From: Aporrectodea caliginosa
Taxonomy: Eukaryota > Annelida > Clitellata > Crassiclitellata > Lumbricidae
Direction: 5' to 3'
Length of the DNA: 64,000 bases
Assembly (NCBI GenBank): GCA_020284085.1
Contig: JACEVL010000517.1
Coordinates: forward strand, 966,337-1,030,336
In this document: positions 45,099 to 56,046 of the stretch, piece after piece
How positions within the stretch are numbered: the first letter of the stretch is position 1
Layout: each line of letters opens with the position of its first letter
The notes under the pieces: generated by a model
Database searches by the model: none
Told to the model about the DNA's origin: nothing
What the model saw: the letters and a program-made list of their open reading frames with translations, nothing else
Translations under genes and position numbers: made by a program

Positions 45099-45279
45099 CT
45101 CCAGACATCACTGGCTTTTGAGAACCTTCCTTCAGTGAGAACTTCAGGAGACATCCATGCGTAAGTTCCAGCGGTTGACATAGTTTTTGTACCATAATGT
45201 TCTCGTATCTGATCAAAGTCTGTTAACTTCAGCGTCTTATTGTGAGGATTAGACGATGCATCCGTTTCCATTAATACAA
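45099..45279 (-). CDS. Exon 2: kinase activation segment
   Basis: A 181-bp exon after acceptor TTTTAG. It encodes VLMETDASSN, then KTLKLTDFDQIREHYG, AGTYAWMSPEVL and FSKASDVW. The sequence closely resembles mixed-lineage kinases (LTDFG...AGTYAWMAPEV...FSKGSDVWSYG). The metal-binding motif is DFD instead of DFG and the APE motif is SPE. The donor is AG|GCGAGT, a GC-AG intron: no in-phase GT is nearby, and using it restores SYG exactly. Confidence 0.88.
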
Positions 45280-45289
45280 CTAAAATAAT

Positions 45290-47200
45290 TCATGGCAAGA
45301 TTAATTTTTTATGAATGTATGTACAAAGCCGGATTAACCACTCGGGGTCCATGCTAATTATAAATGTGGGCGCTTTTCGTACTGACCATGGGATGACGGG
45401 GATGCCGTAAAGACTAGTACATAAGTAAATAATCTTAATTAACACGAGACAAACGCTCATACTTTACAACTATGCATGCAGTGACAAAAAGTACCACAAT
45501 GCACATTATTCGAAAAAAAATAAAACCGACCCAATATTATAAACATTTTAGATAATGTCTGAATATAGATAGTTATATCTTATAGATATGATGTGAAGAA
45601 CATGAACATTACTGAAATCAAAAAATGGAAACACGTTAGATCTTTAGAGAAGCGTTAATACTAACATTATCCCAATGTTTATATTTGTACAGTGAGCGAA
45701 TGATGAAGGATTTCTTAAGCAGTAGCCTAAGTAGTTTATGAAAGGGCGGTTAGTTCAAATATATTCCTCCTTTCTCGTAAGTTGAATTTACGAAGGTACT
45801 GCGCTCAGCTCTGCGTAAAAACAAAGTCAATCCTTTCACCCAAATCCGTTGTCAAGAACCCCCAGTATGGAAGAACATAAGTAAGCCGGGAGATTAGGCC
45901 TACAAGGGCTTGGAAAATATTTATTAGTTTAGGGAAGGCATTCCTTGAGGTCGGATGGCTTTTAATGCGTATAGACGTTGGCTGCAAAATTTCAGAATGA
46001 ACGTCACATGGTCATTAGAACGTAGAGTAGTTTTACAAGTTTTACTCTTTCAACATTTGTACTGAAAAAGATGTTTCTTGCTCAGTTATGGTGGTAGCGG
46101 TGTTATGTGGCTGAGCGCAGGCTTCACTTCGGCTGAGTATAGGCGTGGGTTAAATCACGCAGAAAAACACGACGAGACACTTCACTTCGTTTGACGAAAA
46201 TTCTTTGACAATATTTAGAACGTATAATTATATAGAACGTATTTACAGAACAGTATATTATAGGCTCATCGTCGGAGTCAGGTCCTCGTTCAGAGGTCCG
46301 CCGTCGCAGTCCTCCGATCCTGCTCTCCTTTTCCTATATCCTCCACTCTCCGAATCCGCCCGCAGAATAATCCCTCTTCCGCTTTTCCCTGTCTTCCCTA
46401 TCGCCACCGCCTGTCAATCAATTCTTTCGCCCCCCAACCGCGCCCTGCAGTTCGTTCCCTCTTGCCTTGCTCTGCTATCTGCCTTCTCTCTCCTCCACCA
46501 TTTGACAGGCGTGGCCTATGCCTCCACTTCCTTGGGTCTGTCGGCTGTCAATCATTTCTCGTACTAATACAATGCAATCGTATAATAAAATGTAAACTAA
46601 CATATAATACTAATAATTAATATGGTCTTGGCCTATCTCACTACATTGCTGATAGGATCCGGAAGAGAAGAGTCATGGATTCGATTTGTGGAATACAATT
46701 TCTTTCGTCTTAGAAAGATTAAGTTTTTATTCCAACACGATTCGTTCCCTGGATTTAAGTTTAAATTTTATTGTCTTTAAACGTACACGATGACTATAAC
46801 CTCTCTGCTTTCCGGTGCTAAAAACGCTAAAGAAAAGACTGAGCAAGATTGGTCTTCGTGTGCTTCAGAGCCTTTTTTATGCAATTCTTTCACGAGCCAA
46901 AGTAAAGGGCAGCGATAAAATCCACAACCAAATGGATTTGCCTCGTACTATTGGGACGACGTCTACATATCGGGATGTTCAAATCCCATCATCAACTTCA
47001 TTGCTAACTCTGCGCTGTGACTACATGCATGACACTGCACCCACACCCACAGATGGTAGTCGTGCTCTTACAGGTGAGACTCGATACTAAACGTAACGAA
47101 ACAATTGTTACACGTCCATCTGAAAATGAGTCGTCAAAGGTTAGAAAACCTCCTTGTTACTCGAATGATACCTTTGAATTTCTATTGTGTTGCATTCAAA
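45290..47200. other. Intronic, nothing recognised
   Basis: AT-rich. A pyrimidine-rich, GC-richer block at 46270-46550 could be repeat-derived; no domain is recognisable. Confidence 0.4.
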
Positions 47201-47202
47201 CA

Positions 47203-48720
47203 TTTATAAAGCACCTCTAGTAGGGTGAACCGTTCAGAGGCGCTCCAAGTGCGCATTGGCCACGAGAGAAGAAATAGGCTTTGAGAAAAGCAAAGGAGGA
47301 GGAGGGGTAACAGCTAGAATTTGAGAGCAAATAGCTGGAGGCAGCGCATTCCAAAGAAAGGGACCCATTGAGGAAAAGGACCGATACTTAGCCATCTCTG
47401 TTCTAGTAGCCTATGAGGAACTAGAAGATCAATTGATTGATTTTATTAATTGATTGATTGAAAGTCAGAGACATATTTTGGGGCAAGACCGATAGTTAGG
47501 ATTTGGAGACCAGGAGAAGTATCTCATATTGTATGCGTGAGGTAATCGGAAGTCAATGTAAGACTTAGTCATGTAGGTAGAGAAGCGGGCAAACCGAGGA
47601 AGGCGTGCTATATGCCTGGCAGCAGCATTTAAAGCCGACTGGAGGGAAAGAGGCGCAGCATCGGAAGACCCATGAAAAGCGAGTTACAGTAGTCCACACG
47701 GGAGCAGATGAATGCGTGGACAATGGTGGTAAAGACCGCAGGTCTGGTGGTTCTCAGCCGCCTCAGCTAAACATGCAGGAGTGAGTCAGATTCTAAATGT
47801 GCTCAGTGAAAGTGAGGGAGGAGTCAAGATTGACACACAAGGCACGAACACTAGAATAAAAAGTAAACGAGAGAAACTTGTCAGCAAGCAAAATGTTTGG
47901 TTATGGTTACGTAGCTGTTGTTTCGTCCCGGACGAAATCAATTGGGTCTTCGTAGAATTTAGGCAAAACGATTTGACGATATCCAAACGTGTAGTTCTTG
48001 GGCAATACAGCAGATTAATAAGAGTTGATCAGTTGGTGGGCCATGCCCAAAAGCTTGGGCATCATCCGCATAAAGGTGACCGATCGCAACATGTTTGTCA
48101 AATAGCAGTGGTATGTAAGCAGTAAATAGGATATAAAGAATGAGCCCTACATGACACCAAGTCCAACCCTGATTCATTTGGGCCTAGAGTAGCCAAAGAC
48201 AACCATCTGAGAGCGGTGTAAGAGGTGTGATTTAAACCAAGAAAGGAGACGTTAAAAGGACCACAAGTTAACTGCAAGCGTCGAAGCATGGTCACCTATG
48301 TCCGAGCCGAGGAAACGTCAAAACACACCAGGAGTGAGAGATGGAACTGTTTGATAGCCATATAATATATCGCCTTTTAAGTACTTCACAAGAGCGCTGC
48401 AGCGAATATTTCGGTTTATTGTCTACGACTTGGGCAGCGCAATCTAGGACGGACTGGAGCTGGCGCAAACGGAATCCTGTGAGGCCCGCACGGACTGAAA
48501 TGCAATAATCCTGGCGCTTTAAGATGAACGAGTATAAGAGGGTCACTGTAACGCTGACTGATAGAGTGCGTCGTCTCTGAAGCAGTTGATAGAAGCAGGT
48601 CCTGCAAAGGAAGTTCACATGCTCTGCCATTGTCAAGTGTCCGTCCAAAGTGCATCAGATGGGTGACAAGAGGAATACTCTTGAACGTCATCAGCATATT
48701 GGTGAATCCGCGCTCATAAA
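47203..48720 (-). mobile_element. Decayed CR1/L2-like LINE fragment
   Basis: Minus-strand broken frames contain LTMAEHVNFLCRTCFYQL, LLYSFILKRQDYC and FRLRQLQSVLDCAAQVV. These are the typical region between reverse transcriptase and C-terminus. The 3' end at 47213 has the stem AGCACCTCT...AGAGGCGCT. Confidence 0.85.
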
Positions 48721-48799
48721 ATAGTGGTGATTTGTGTCATATCGGCCGTATAGAGGATTAAAGCGCATCCCGAATACAGACTCATGAGCCTTGTGAGAC

Positions 48800-49912
48800 A
48801 CCGAATGGCACTGAAAATTTTCTGAATGGCACTGCACATTTTCTGAATAGAACTGCACATTTTCTGAATGGAACTGCACATATTCTGAATGGCACTGGAC
48901 ATTTTCTGAATGGCACTGGACAATAATTTCTTAATGGCACTGGACATTTTCTGAATGGCACTGGACATTTTCTGAATGGCACTGGACAATAATTTCTGAA
49001 TGGAACTGCACATTTTCTGAATGGAACTGCACATTTTCTGAATGGCACTGGACATTTTCTGAATGGCACTGGACAATAATTTCTGAATGGCACTGGACAT
49101 TTTCTGAATGGAACTGGAAATTTTCTGAATGGCACTGCACATTTTCTGAATGTCACTGCACATTTTCTGAATGGCACTGGACATTTTCTGAATGGCACTG
49201 GACAATAATTTCTGAATGGCACTGCACATTTTCTGAATGTCACTGCACATTTTCTGAATGGCACTGGACATTTTTTTGAATGGCACTGGACAATAATTTC
49301 TGAATGGCACTGGACATTTTCTGAATGGAACTGGAAATTTTCTGAATGGCACTGCACATTTTCTGAATGTCACTGCACATTCATTTTCTGAATGGCACTG
49401 GACATTTTCTGAATGGCACTGCACATTTTCTGAATGTCACTGCACATTTTATGAATGGCACTGCACATTTTCTGAATGTCACTGCACATTTTATGAATGT
49501 CACTGCAAATTTTCTGAATGGCACTGGACATTTTTTTGAATGGCACTGGACAATAATTTCTGAATGGCACTGGACATTTTCTGAATGGAACTGGAAATTT
49601 TCTGAATGGCACTGCACATTTTCTGAATGTCACTGCACATTCATTTTCTGAATGGCACTGGACATTTTCTGAATGGCACTGCACATTTTCTGAATGTCAC
49701 TGCACATTTTATGAATGGCACTGCACATTTTCTGAATGGCACTGGACAATAATTTTTGAATGGCACTGGACATTTTCTGAATGGAACTGGAAATTTTCTG
49801 AATGGCACTGCACATTTTCTGAATGTCACTGCACATTTTCTGAATGGCACTGGACATTTTCTGAATGGCACTGGACAATAATTTCTGAATGGCACTGGAC
49901 ATTTTCTGCACT
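48800..49912. repeat. 21-bp minisatellite array, about 1.1 kb
   Basis: About 50 units of the type TTTTCTGAATGGCACTGGACA, with variants GGAACTG, GTCACTG and an ATAATTTC spacer. Because 21 is a multiple of three, all frames stay open with 7-residue repeats; these are not proteins. Larger blocks (for example around 49270-49390 and 49520-49640) are repeated as higher-order units. Confidence 0.95.
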
Positions 49913-50529
49913 CTATTGGTTCATTTAATAACGACAATCGATTCTTACCTAATGAAGTGCTATGATGTCTACTGAATCTCATAATTTCTACTAGATGTAG
50001 AATTTCTAGGCTTATAGTTGTTCTACAGTTGTTTAATCCATCTGAGGAAAGCGCTTCGAAAACATAACTCTCCAACGGCACTATAGCGCAGTTGGAGCGT
50101 TATGTTTTCGAAGGCTTTTTCTGCAATTATGTCAGGAGCATGAAAATAATAAGCCAAAATAGCTTCTTTACAGTTTAACAAGCTAATGGAATTTCCCTGA
50201 ATGGGATTGTTTTGACTGCTCTAGTGCTCTTGCAAGCCCCTGACCTTACTTTAACTCCCATGTCGGAACACTTAGCGCCGCCAGTGATGCAAGTAGGTGC
50301 TAAAGACGGCTAGCGTGAAACCTTACTGCTATATGCTTACTGCAACTGTGTCCTTTCCTGATAATATCTAGCAACTAGCTGTAAAACAACTATAAGCTTT
50401 ATATATAATGCAACTGTAATGTTTTTAAAGACCTTTCCTGTAGATTTTTCTTTTCCTGTTATTACGCAACATAATTTTATCTGTGACATGATCGGATAGT
50501 GTCCAGCCAAATAACTCTGTACACCTCTC

Positions 50530-50910
50530 ACGTATGGTCGTACACCACCCTATCATGTCACCGATCTGCTGCACAACAATCTGCACTGCGGACTACAGGC
50601 CCTACCTAAAAACTGCTTGATCACCTATAAGGCACTGAATGACTTCTTGCCAGATTATATCTCTGACTTCTGCATTCGGGTAGCAGACGACCGGAACAGA
50701 AGTCGGCTACAATCCTCATCTAAAAAATCAACTATACACAAGTACCGCGGTCTTCTACGAGGTTTGACGACTGTTCCTTTTCTATCACTGGACCCACGGC
50801 ATGGAAGTCTTCCCGATCATTTCAAGAATGCGCCATCTCTGGAGACGTTTAAATCACAACTCAAAACCTATCTTTTTAAGCAATCATACGACTGCCATTG
50901 ACTTTTGAAC
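50530..50910 (+). mobile_element. CR1/L2-like LINE C-terminal fragment
   Basis: The plus frame 50617-50901 encodes ITYKALNDFLPDYISD, then LPDHFKNAPSLETFKSQLKT and YLFKQSY, the canonical end of these ORF2 proteins. Confidence 0.88.
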
Positions 50911-51104
50911 TCATGTACTATTTGACACCGTTATTATAATTATTGTTTGTTACCCGAGGTATCCATAATCCCTCAGGCGTCAGATTGTCGTTGTCTGTGT
51001 CTGCCATTGACATTTGAACTCACGCACAGACACCTTTCCTTGTGCCTCGGCAGAGCTACGGCGCTAAACAAATCGCATCATCATTATTAATTAGTGATAG
51101 TAGT

Positions 51105-51157
51105 ATTAGTAGTGGATGTGGTAGTGGTAGTAAGAGTCGCAGTGGCAGGAGTGGTAG

Positions 51158-51202
<45 letters not shown>

Positions 51203-51285
51203 TAGTAGTAGTTGTTGTTGTTGTTGTTGTTGTTGCTGCTGCTGCTGTTGTTGTTGTAATAGCAGCAGCAGCAGCAGTAGTACAT
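51105..51285. repeat. Trinucleotide tract (AGC, AGT, TTG, TGC)
   Basis: Mixed triplet repeats immediately intronic to exon 1 of the kinase gene (the donor is at 51305-51300). Confidence 0.93.
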
Positions 51286-51305
51286 ATATTATGCATTGTA
51301 CCCAC

Positions 51306-51729
51306 TGTTCGGTGACTTGAGATCTCTGTGAACAATGTTTTTTTCATGCAGATATGCCATGCCTTCAGCAATCTGAATGCCCCAGTCCATCAGAATTTCC
51401 AACGGAAGATCAGATTTGAGCTCAGAGAGAACCTTTTTTAACGATCCACCACTTGCGTATTCCATCATTATATAGACAGCAATGGGTTCTAAACTCACGT
51501 CGTAAACTGTTATAAGATTTTTGTGATGCAGAGACTTCACTTTAAAAAAAACAGAAAGTTGTTTTTCTATATCCTTTATGCCAGTAAGCCATAGCATCTT
51601 GATGGCGCATTTCATCTTTTCCCAGTCGCATGGACCGTACACATCGCCGAATGATCCTCTGTTGACGAATAGATCATTCGTAACAAATCTCCTGAAGTTC
51701 TTGTCCTCGTAAGACATTCCACAAGCCAT
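51306..51729 (-). CDS. Exon 1: kinase N-lobe and catalytic loop (start of kinase-GTPase gene)
   Basis: The ATG at 51729 opens 141 codons plus one base. The glycine loop is NRGSFGDVYG (residues 23-32; first Gly replaced by Asn), the lysine is in AIK (K44), and the catalytic loop is HRDLKSPN (134-141). The alpha-C Glu position appears to be Val or another non-acidic residue (KQLSVFFKV). An in-frame TAA lies upstream at about 51786, so the gene either starts here or has an exon joined at an acceptor in between. Donor A|GTGGGT at 51305; joining to exon 2 gives KSPN-I-VLME. Homology: TKL group, nearest to mixed-lineage/MAP3K kinases. Expected location: cytosol. Confidence 0.88.
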
Positions 51730-52100
51730 TGGCGAATTTTGAACTTGTTTCACTTGATTTTCACTAACATTCACAAAACGATCAACTTAATGGAGTTTTA
51801 TTATTACCGTTCTAGTCTCGTTGATACCGAGTTTTCTAGAGTTGTTCTGGTGTTCTAGAGTTGACCCGTCTTACTATTACCGTATTTTCTAAAGTTCTCA
51901 TGACGTTCTACAGTTGACTGCCGTGTTTGCTAGAGTTGTTCTGGCGTGCTAGGGTTGACTGTTTTATAATTGGAGTTTCTCCGTTGACAGAAAGGTCGTT
52001 TATCATGGGCGATCGCTTTACCTAAAAGAACAAGCATGCAATGCATAAAGATTTTAAAATTGGCAACTGGTTAGGCGTTGTCAATCAGCCAGTAAATCAG

Positions 52101-52600
52101 TCAGTCAGATAATGGGGTAATTCTGGTTGGTCGAAGTATTGCAGGCATCAGTTGGTTTGAAGTCATGATATTGAGAAATGCATTGGTAGACGAGTGTGCC
52201 TCAGTTTTAAGAAGGTCAATGCTGAAATCTCCAGCTAGTAATAAGTAACTACTCAAGCCATTTAACTTCGACAAGATGTCAGTGTTAAAGTCATACACAG
52301 AGTGTCCAGGTGTGTGATGCATAACACCAACTATTGTGTCTTTTCTTTTGTCCTGGTGCAATTTGATAAACATAGATTCAAAGGTGTAACAGTTGTGCAC
52401 TGCCTGTGTCCAGTCTGCTTCAATATCCTCCTTTACAAAAAATCCAACAAGCCCACCCCTAGAATCCTCTCTGCATCTGGAATCTCGAATCAAGGCTTTA
52501 CCTGAAACGGCCACACTAGAAACAAGATCAGAGTCTAGTCATGTTTCCGAAACAGCCACAACAGTTGCATTTGTTGACACAGCTAGCACATGAATATCAG
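52101..52600 (-). mobile_element. LINE endonuclease fragment
   Basis: The minus frame 52514-52101 encodes RGGLVGFFVKEDI, HHTPGHSVYDFNTD, LLLAGDFSIDLL and NQLMPAILRPTRIT. These are EEP endonuclease landmarks of CR1/Jockey-type LINEs, with GDFN changed to GDFS. Confidence 0.87.
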
Positions 52601-52974
52601 ATAATTTCTAAAACAAGCTCCTGCAGTTCAAGTGAATTAAAGAAAAAATTATCATCTGTGATGCAGCTACGAAATAGATGATGCAAACTGTTCCATATCT
52701 GTAAACCGTCTGGTATAGAAATTAATGTCACAATCAATATTAGGAGCCATCAATAATGTATGGACTTCCTAAAAATGTTCTGTAGGATTAAAATACAACT
52801 GTACACATTCTTAGATTTGACCAAATAGGTGCACAACGATGGGGTAGGATAGGGTTGTATAAATGAAGCCCTGTTCGTCCTCAATACAATAAAAATGGAA
52901 AACGTATAGTGTTTACGACTAACAGCACTCGTTTGAGCTGGTATTATTTTTGACAAGTTCAGTAGTGATAATTC

Positions 52975-54838
52975 AATAACCTTTTTCAATAACAAACTCT
53001 TTTCAATAACTCTTTTCAATATATCTCTTTTCAATATCTCTTTTCAAAAACACTTCAATAACTCTTTTCAATAACTCTTTTTAATAGCTCTTTTCAATAA
53101 CTAACTCTGTTAAATAACTCTTTTCAATAACTAACTTTTTTCAATAACTCTTTTCAATGAATATCTCTTTTCAATAACTCTTTTCAATAACTCTTTTTCA
53201 ATAACACTTCAATAACTCTTTTCAATAACTCTTTTTAATAGCTCTTTTCAATAGCTAACTCTGTTAAATAACTCTTTTCAATAACTGTATTCAATAACTG
53301 TTTTCAATTACTAACTCTTTTCAATAATCGTTTTCAATAACTCTTTTCAATAACTCTTTTAAATAACTGTTTTTAATAGCTCTTTTCAATAACTAACGCT
53401 TTTAAATAACTCTTTTCAATAACTCTTTTCAATAGCTATTTTCAATAACTAACTCTTTTTAATAACTAACCCATTTCAATAACTCTTTTCAATGAATAAC
53501 TCTTTTCGATAACACTTTGAATTACCTCTTTTCAGTAAATCTTTTCAATAACTCTCTTCAATAACTCTTTTCAATAGCTAACTTTTTTCAGTAACTAATT
53601 TCAATAACCCTTTTCAATAACTAACTCTTTTCAATAACTCATTTCATTAACTCTTTTCAATAACTCTTTTGAATAAATAACCCTTTAAAAACTCTTTTCA
53701 ATAACCTAACCTCAATAACTCGTTTCAGAAACTCTTTTCAATAACAAAATCTTTACAATAACTCTTTCAATAACTCTTTTCAATAACTCTTTACAATAAC
53801 TCTTTTCAATAACTCTTTTCAATAGCTCTTTTCTGTAACTCTTTTCAATAACTCTGTTCAATAACTAACTTTTCAATAACTTTTTCAAATATCTCTTTCC
53901 AATAAATATTTTCAACAACTAACTCGTTTCAATTACTCTTTTCAATAACTCTTTTTATAACTCTTTTCAATAGCTCTTTTCAATAACTAACTCTTTTCAA
54001 TAACTCTTTTCAATAGTTCTGTTCCATAACTCTTTTCAACAACATTTTTCAGTAACAAACTCGTTTCAATAACTCTTTTCAATAACTCTTTTCAATTACT
54101 CTTTTTAATAACTCTTTTCAATAACTAACTCTTTTCAGTAACTCTTTTCAATAACTAACTCTTTTCAATAAGTCTTTTCGATAACTCTTTTCAATGTCTC
54201 TTTTCAATAACTCTTTTCAATAACTCTTTTCAATAACTCTTTTCAATAACTCTTTTCAAAGCTAACTCTTTTCAATAACTCTTTCAATAACTCTTTTTCA
54301 ATAACTAACTCTTTTCAATAACTCATTTCAATAACTATTTTCAATAACTCTTTTCTAACTCTTTTCAATAACTCTTTTCAATAATAACTTTTCAATAACT
54401 CTTTTCAATAACTAACTCTTTTCAATAACTCTTTCAAATAACTTCAATAACTTTTTTCAATAACTCTTTTCAATAACAAACTCGTTTCAATAATTCTTTG
54501 CAATAACTGTTTTCAATAACTAACTCGTTTCAATAACTCTTTATGATTACTCTTTTCAATAACTCTTTTCAATAACTCTTCAATAAATCTTTTCAATAAG
54601 TCTTTTCAATAACTGTTTTCAATAACTCAATTCAATAACTGGTTTCAATAACTGTTTTCAATAACTGTTTTCAATAACTCTTTTCAATTTCTCTTTTCAA
54701 TAACTCTTTTCAATAACTCTTTTCAATTACTCTTTTAATAACTTTTTCAATAACTCTTTTCAATAACTCTTTTCAATAACTCTTTTCAATAACTAACTCT
54801 TTTCAATAACTCTTTTCTTTGCAATAACTCTTTTCAAG
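52975..54838. repeat. 13-bp minisatellite array (AATAACTCTTTTC), about 1.9 kb
   Basis: Over 130 imperfect units, many with an extra AACT making a 17-bp variant. No coding content. It abuts the transposase remnant at 54839. Confidence 0.95.
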
Positions 54839-55840
54839 GGGTGTCTGATAATGCTGGCCGTTGCAGATTTCGTACCATCTTTCCTTTTATTTTTGATGAG
54901 ACTCTGTCATCAACAAGGGCTATGGCCACAGACAGAAACCAGAGAAGCCTTAAAAATGCTGCATGTATTTTGCTGGCAACCGCCTGTTTTGGGTAGGTCT
55001 TCAGAACTGATAAAAATTTGATGTACTTGAGAGGGGCTCGGATGCAATCCGGTGTTTCGTTTCGCTGTTTGACATAAACAAGGCTGTCAAACAGAGCCAA
55101 ACCTTTGATATTCTTGGATTCGCGAGCAGTCAACTTGAATTGAGTCTTAAAAAGGAATATTTTCAGTGTATGAATGGCTTTTGCCATCCATCTGGCGTGA
55201 TGCGTTGGACCTGGACCTCGAAATGATTCACTGCCTTTGTGTCCACCAAGAAACCAGAAGGATAAACGTAGAAATCCCTGATAATCGTCCCTTGGCTGCT
55301 GGGTTTCAAGAGCACCTGGTAAATTACCGAGCATTTCTTATCGCAGTTTGTTCAATAATGGATCCTGAAACAGTTCATCAATTGCTGCGAATAAGCATAT
55401 TGGTTCACTGATGACCATTCTTTCTGAAATCGCTTGAATAGCGCAGTTGATGGACCTTCGGTTGGACCAAACATAGACAAGAAGACATTCGAGTAGACGA
55501 CTTCCATGACTCGATGACGGCATGCAATCCAAGCCATTTCAGTTCCCAGAGCGTTTTCAATTCTAAAGCATGCGCCTTTATGAAGCCAAGTGTTGCTGGT
55601 TGTTGTGTCATATACGAGGCCTTTGATCTGTGAACTCAGATTCCATTTATCAAATACTTCAACACAGGCCTTGGCCTGTGACTCACCTGTACCTCTCAAT
55701 TTTTAAATTGTCAAAAGTTTTTCCTGACCATTTCCAGTGACAATAGCTAGTCCACATTTTCTTTTGATCCATCAATGTCGGGCAACATTTTGCCGTCCCA
55801 GTGCAGCAATAACGGTCCTGCCAGTGAACGCTCTTTGTTT
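54835..55840 (-). pseudogene. Transposase remnant, same family as the 34399-36251 element
   Basis: Minus-strand blocks in order: LAGPLLLHWDGKMLPDI (about 55820), GTGESQAKACVEVFDKW, GLVYDTTTSNTWLHKGAC and RHRVMEVV (55699-55352), then in another frame HHARWMAKAIHTLKIFLFK (55334-54834). The order HWDGKLLPD, DTTxSNTG, GAC, RHH.xE, HHARWMxKxIYxLKI is that of an uncharacterised animal DDE-type transposase family. At least one frameshift and the changed NTW for NTG indicate decay. Confidence 0.78.
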
Positions 55841-56009
55841 TCCATTGTAAACATGACAAAATGTTGAGGATGGGTTGACCTCTAAATGTTGCACAATTAG
55901 GCTGAAATTTAACAGGCTAACTATCTATACCCAGTGGACAAAAATAAGCCTTGTGGTGAAATCATTCCACCAACTTAAACTTTTCTCTAAGGTTTCTGGA
56001 CCACCTTAA

Positions 56010-56014
56010 TACAT

Positions 56015-56046
<32 letters not shown>

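Noticed and set aside
48800..49912. CRISPR-like appearance of regular repeats
   Set aside because: No unique spacers of constant length, a eukaryotic context, and units grade into each other as in a minisatellite.
48690..50081. Long minus-strand open frames with 7-residue repeats
   Set aside because: They are produced by the 21-bp minisatellite, open in all frames; no domain and no conserved start.
51042..51371. Poly-Ser/Cys and poly-Ala/Thr frames
   Set aside because: Trinucleotide repeats next to exon 1; the real coding sequence there is on the minus strand above 51306.
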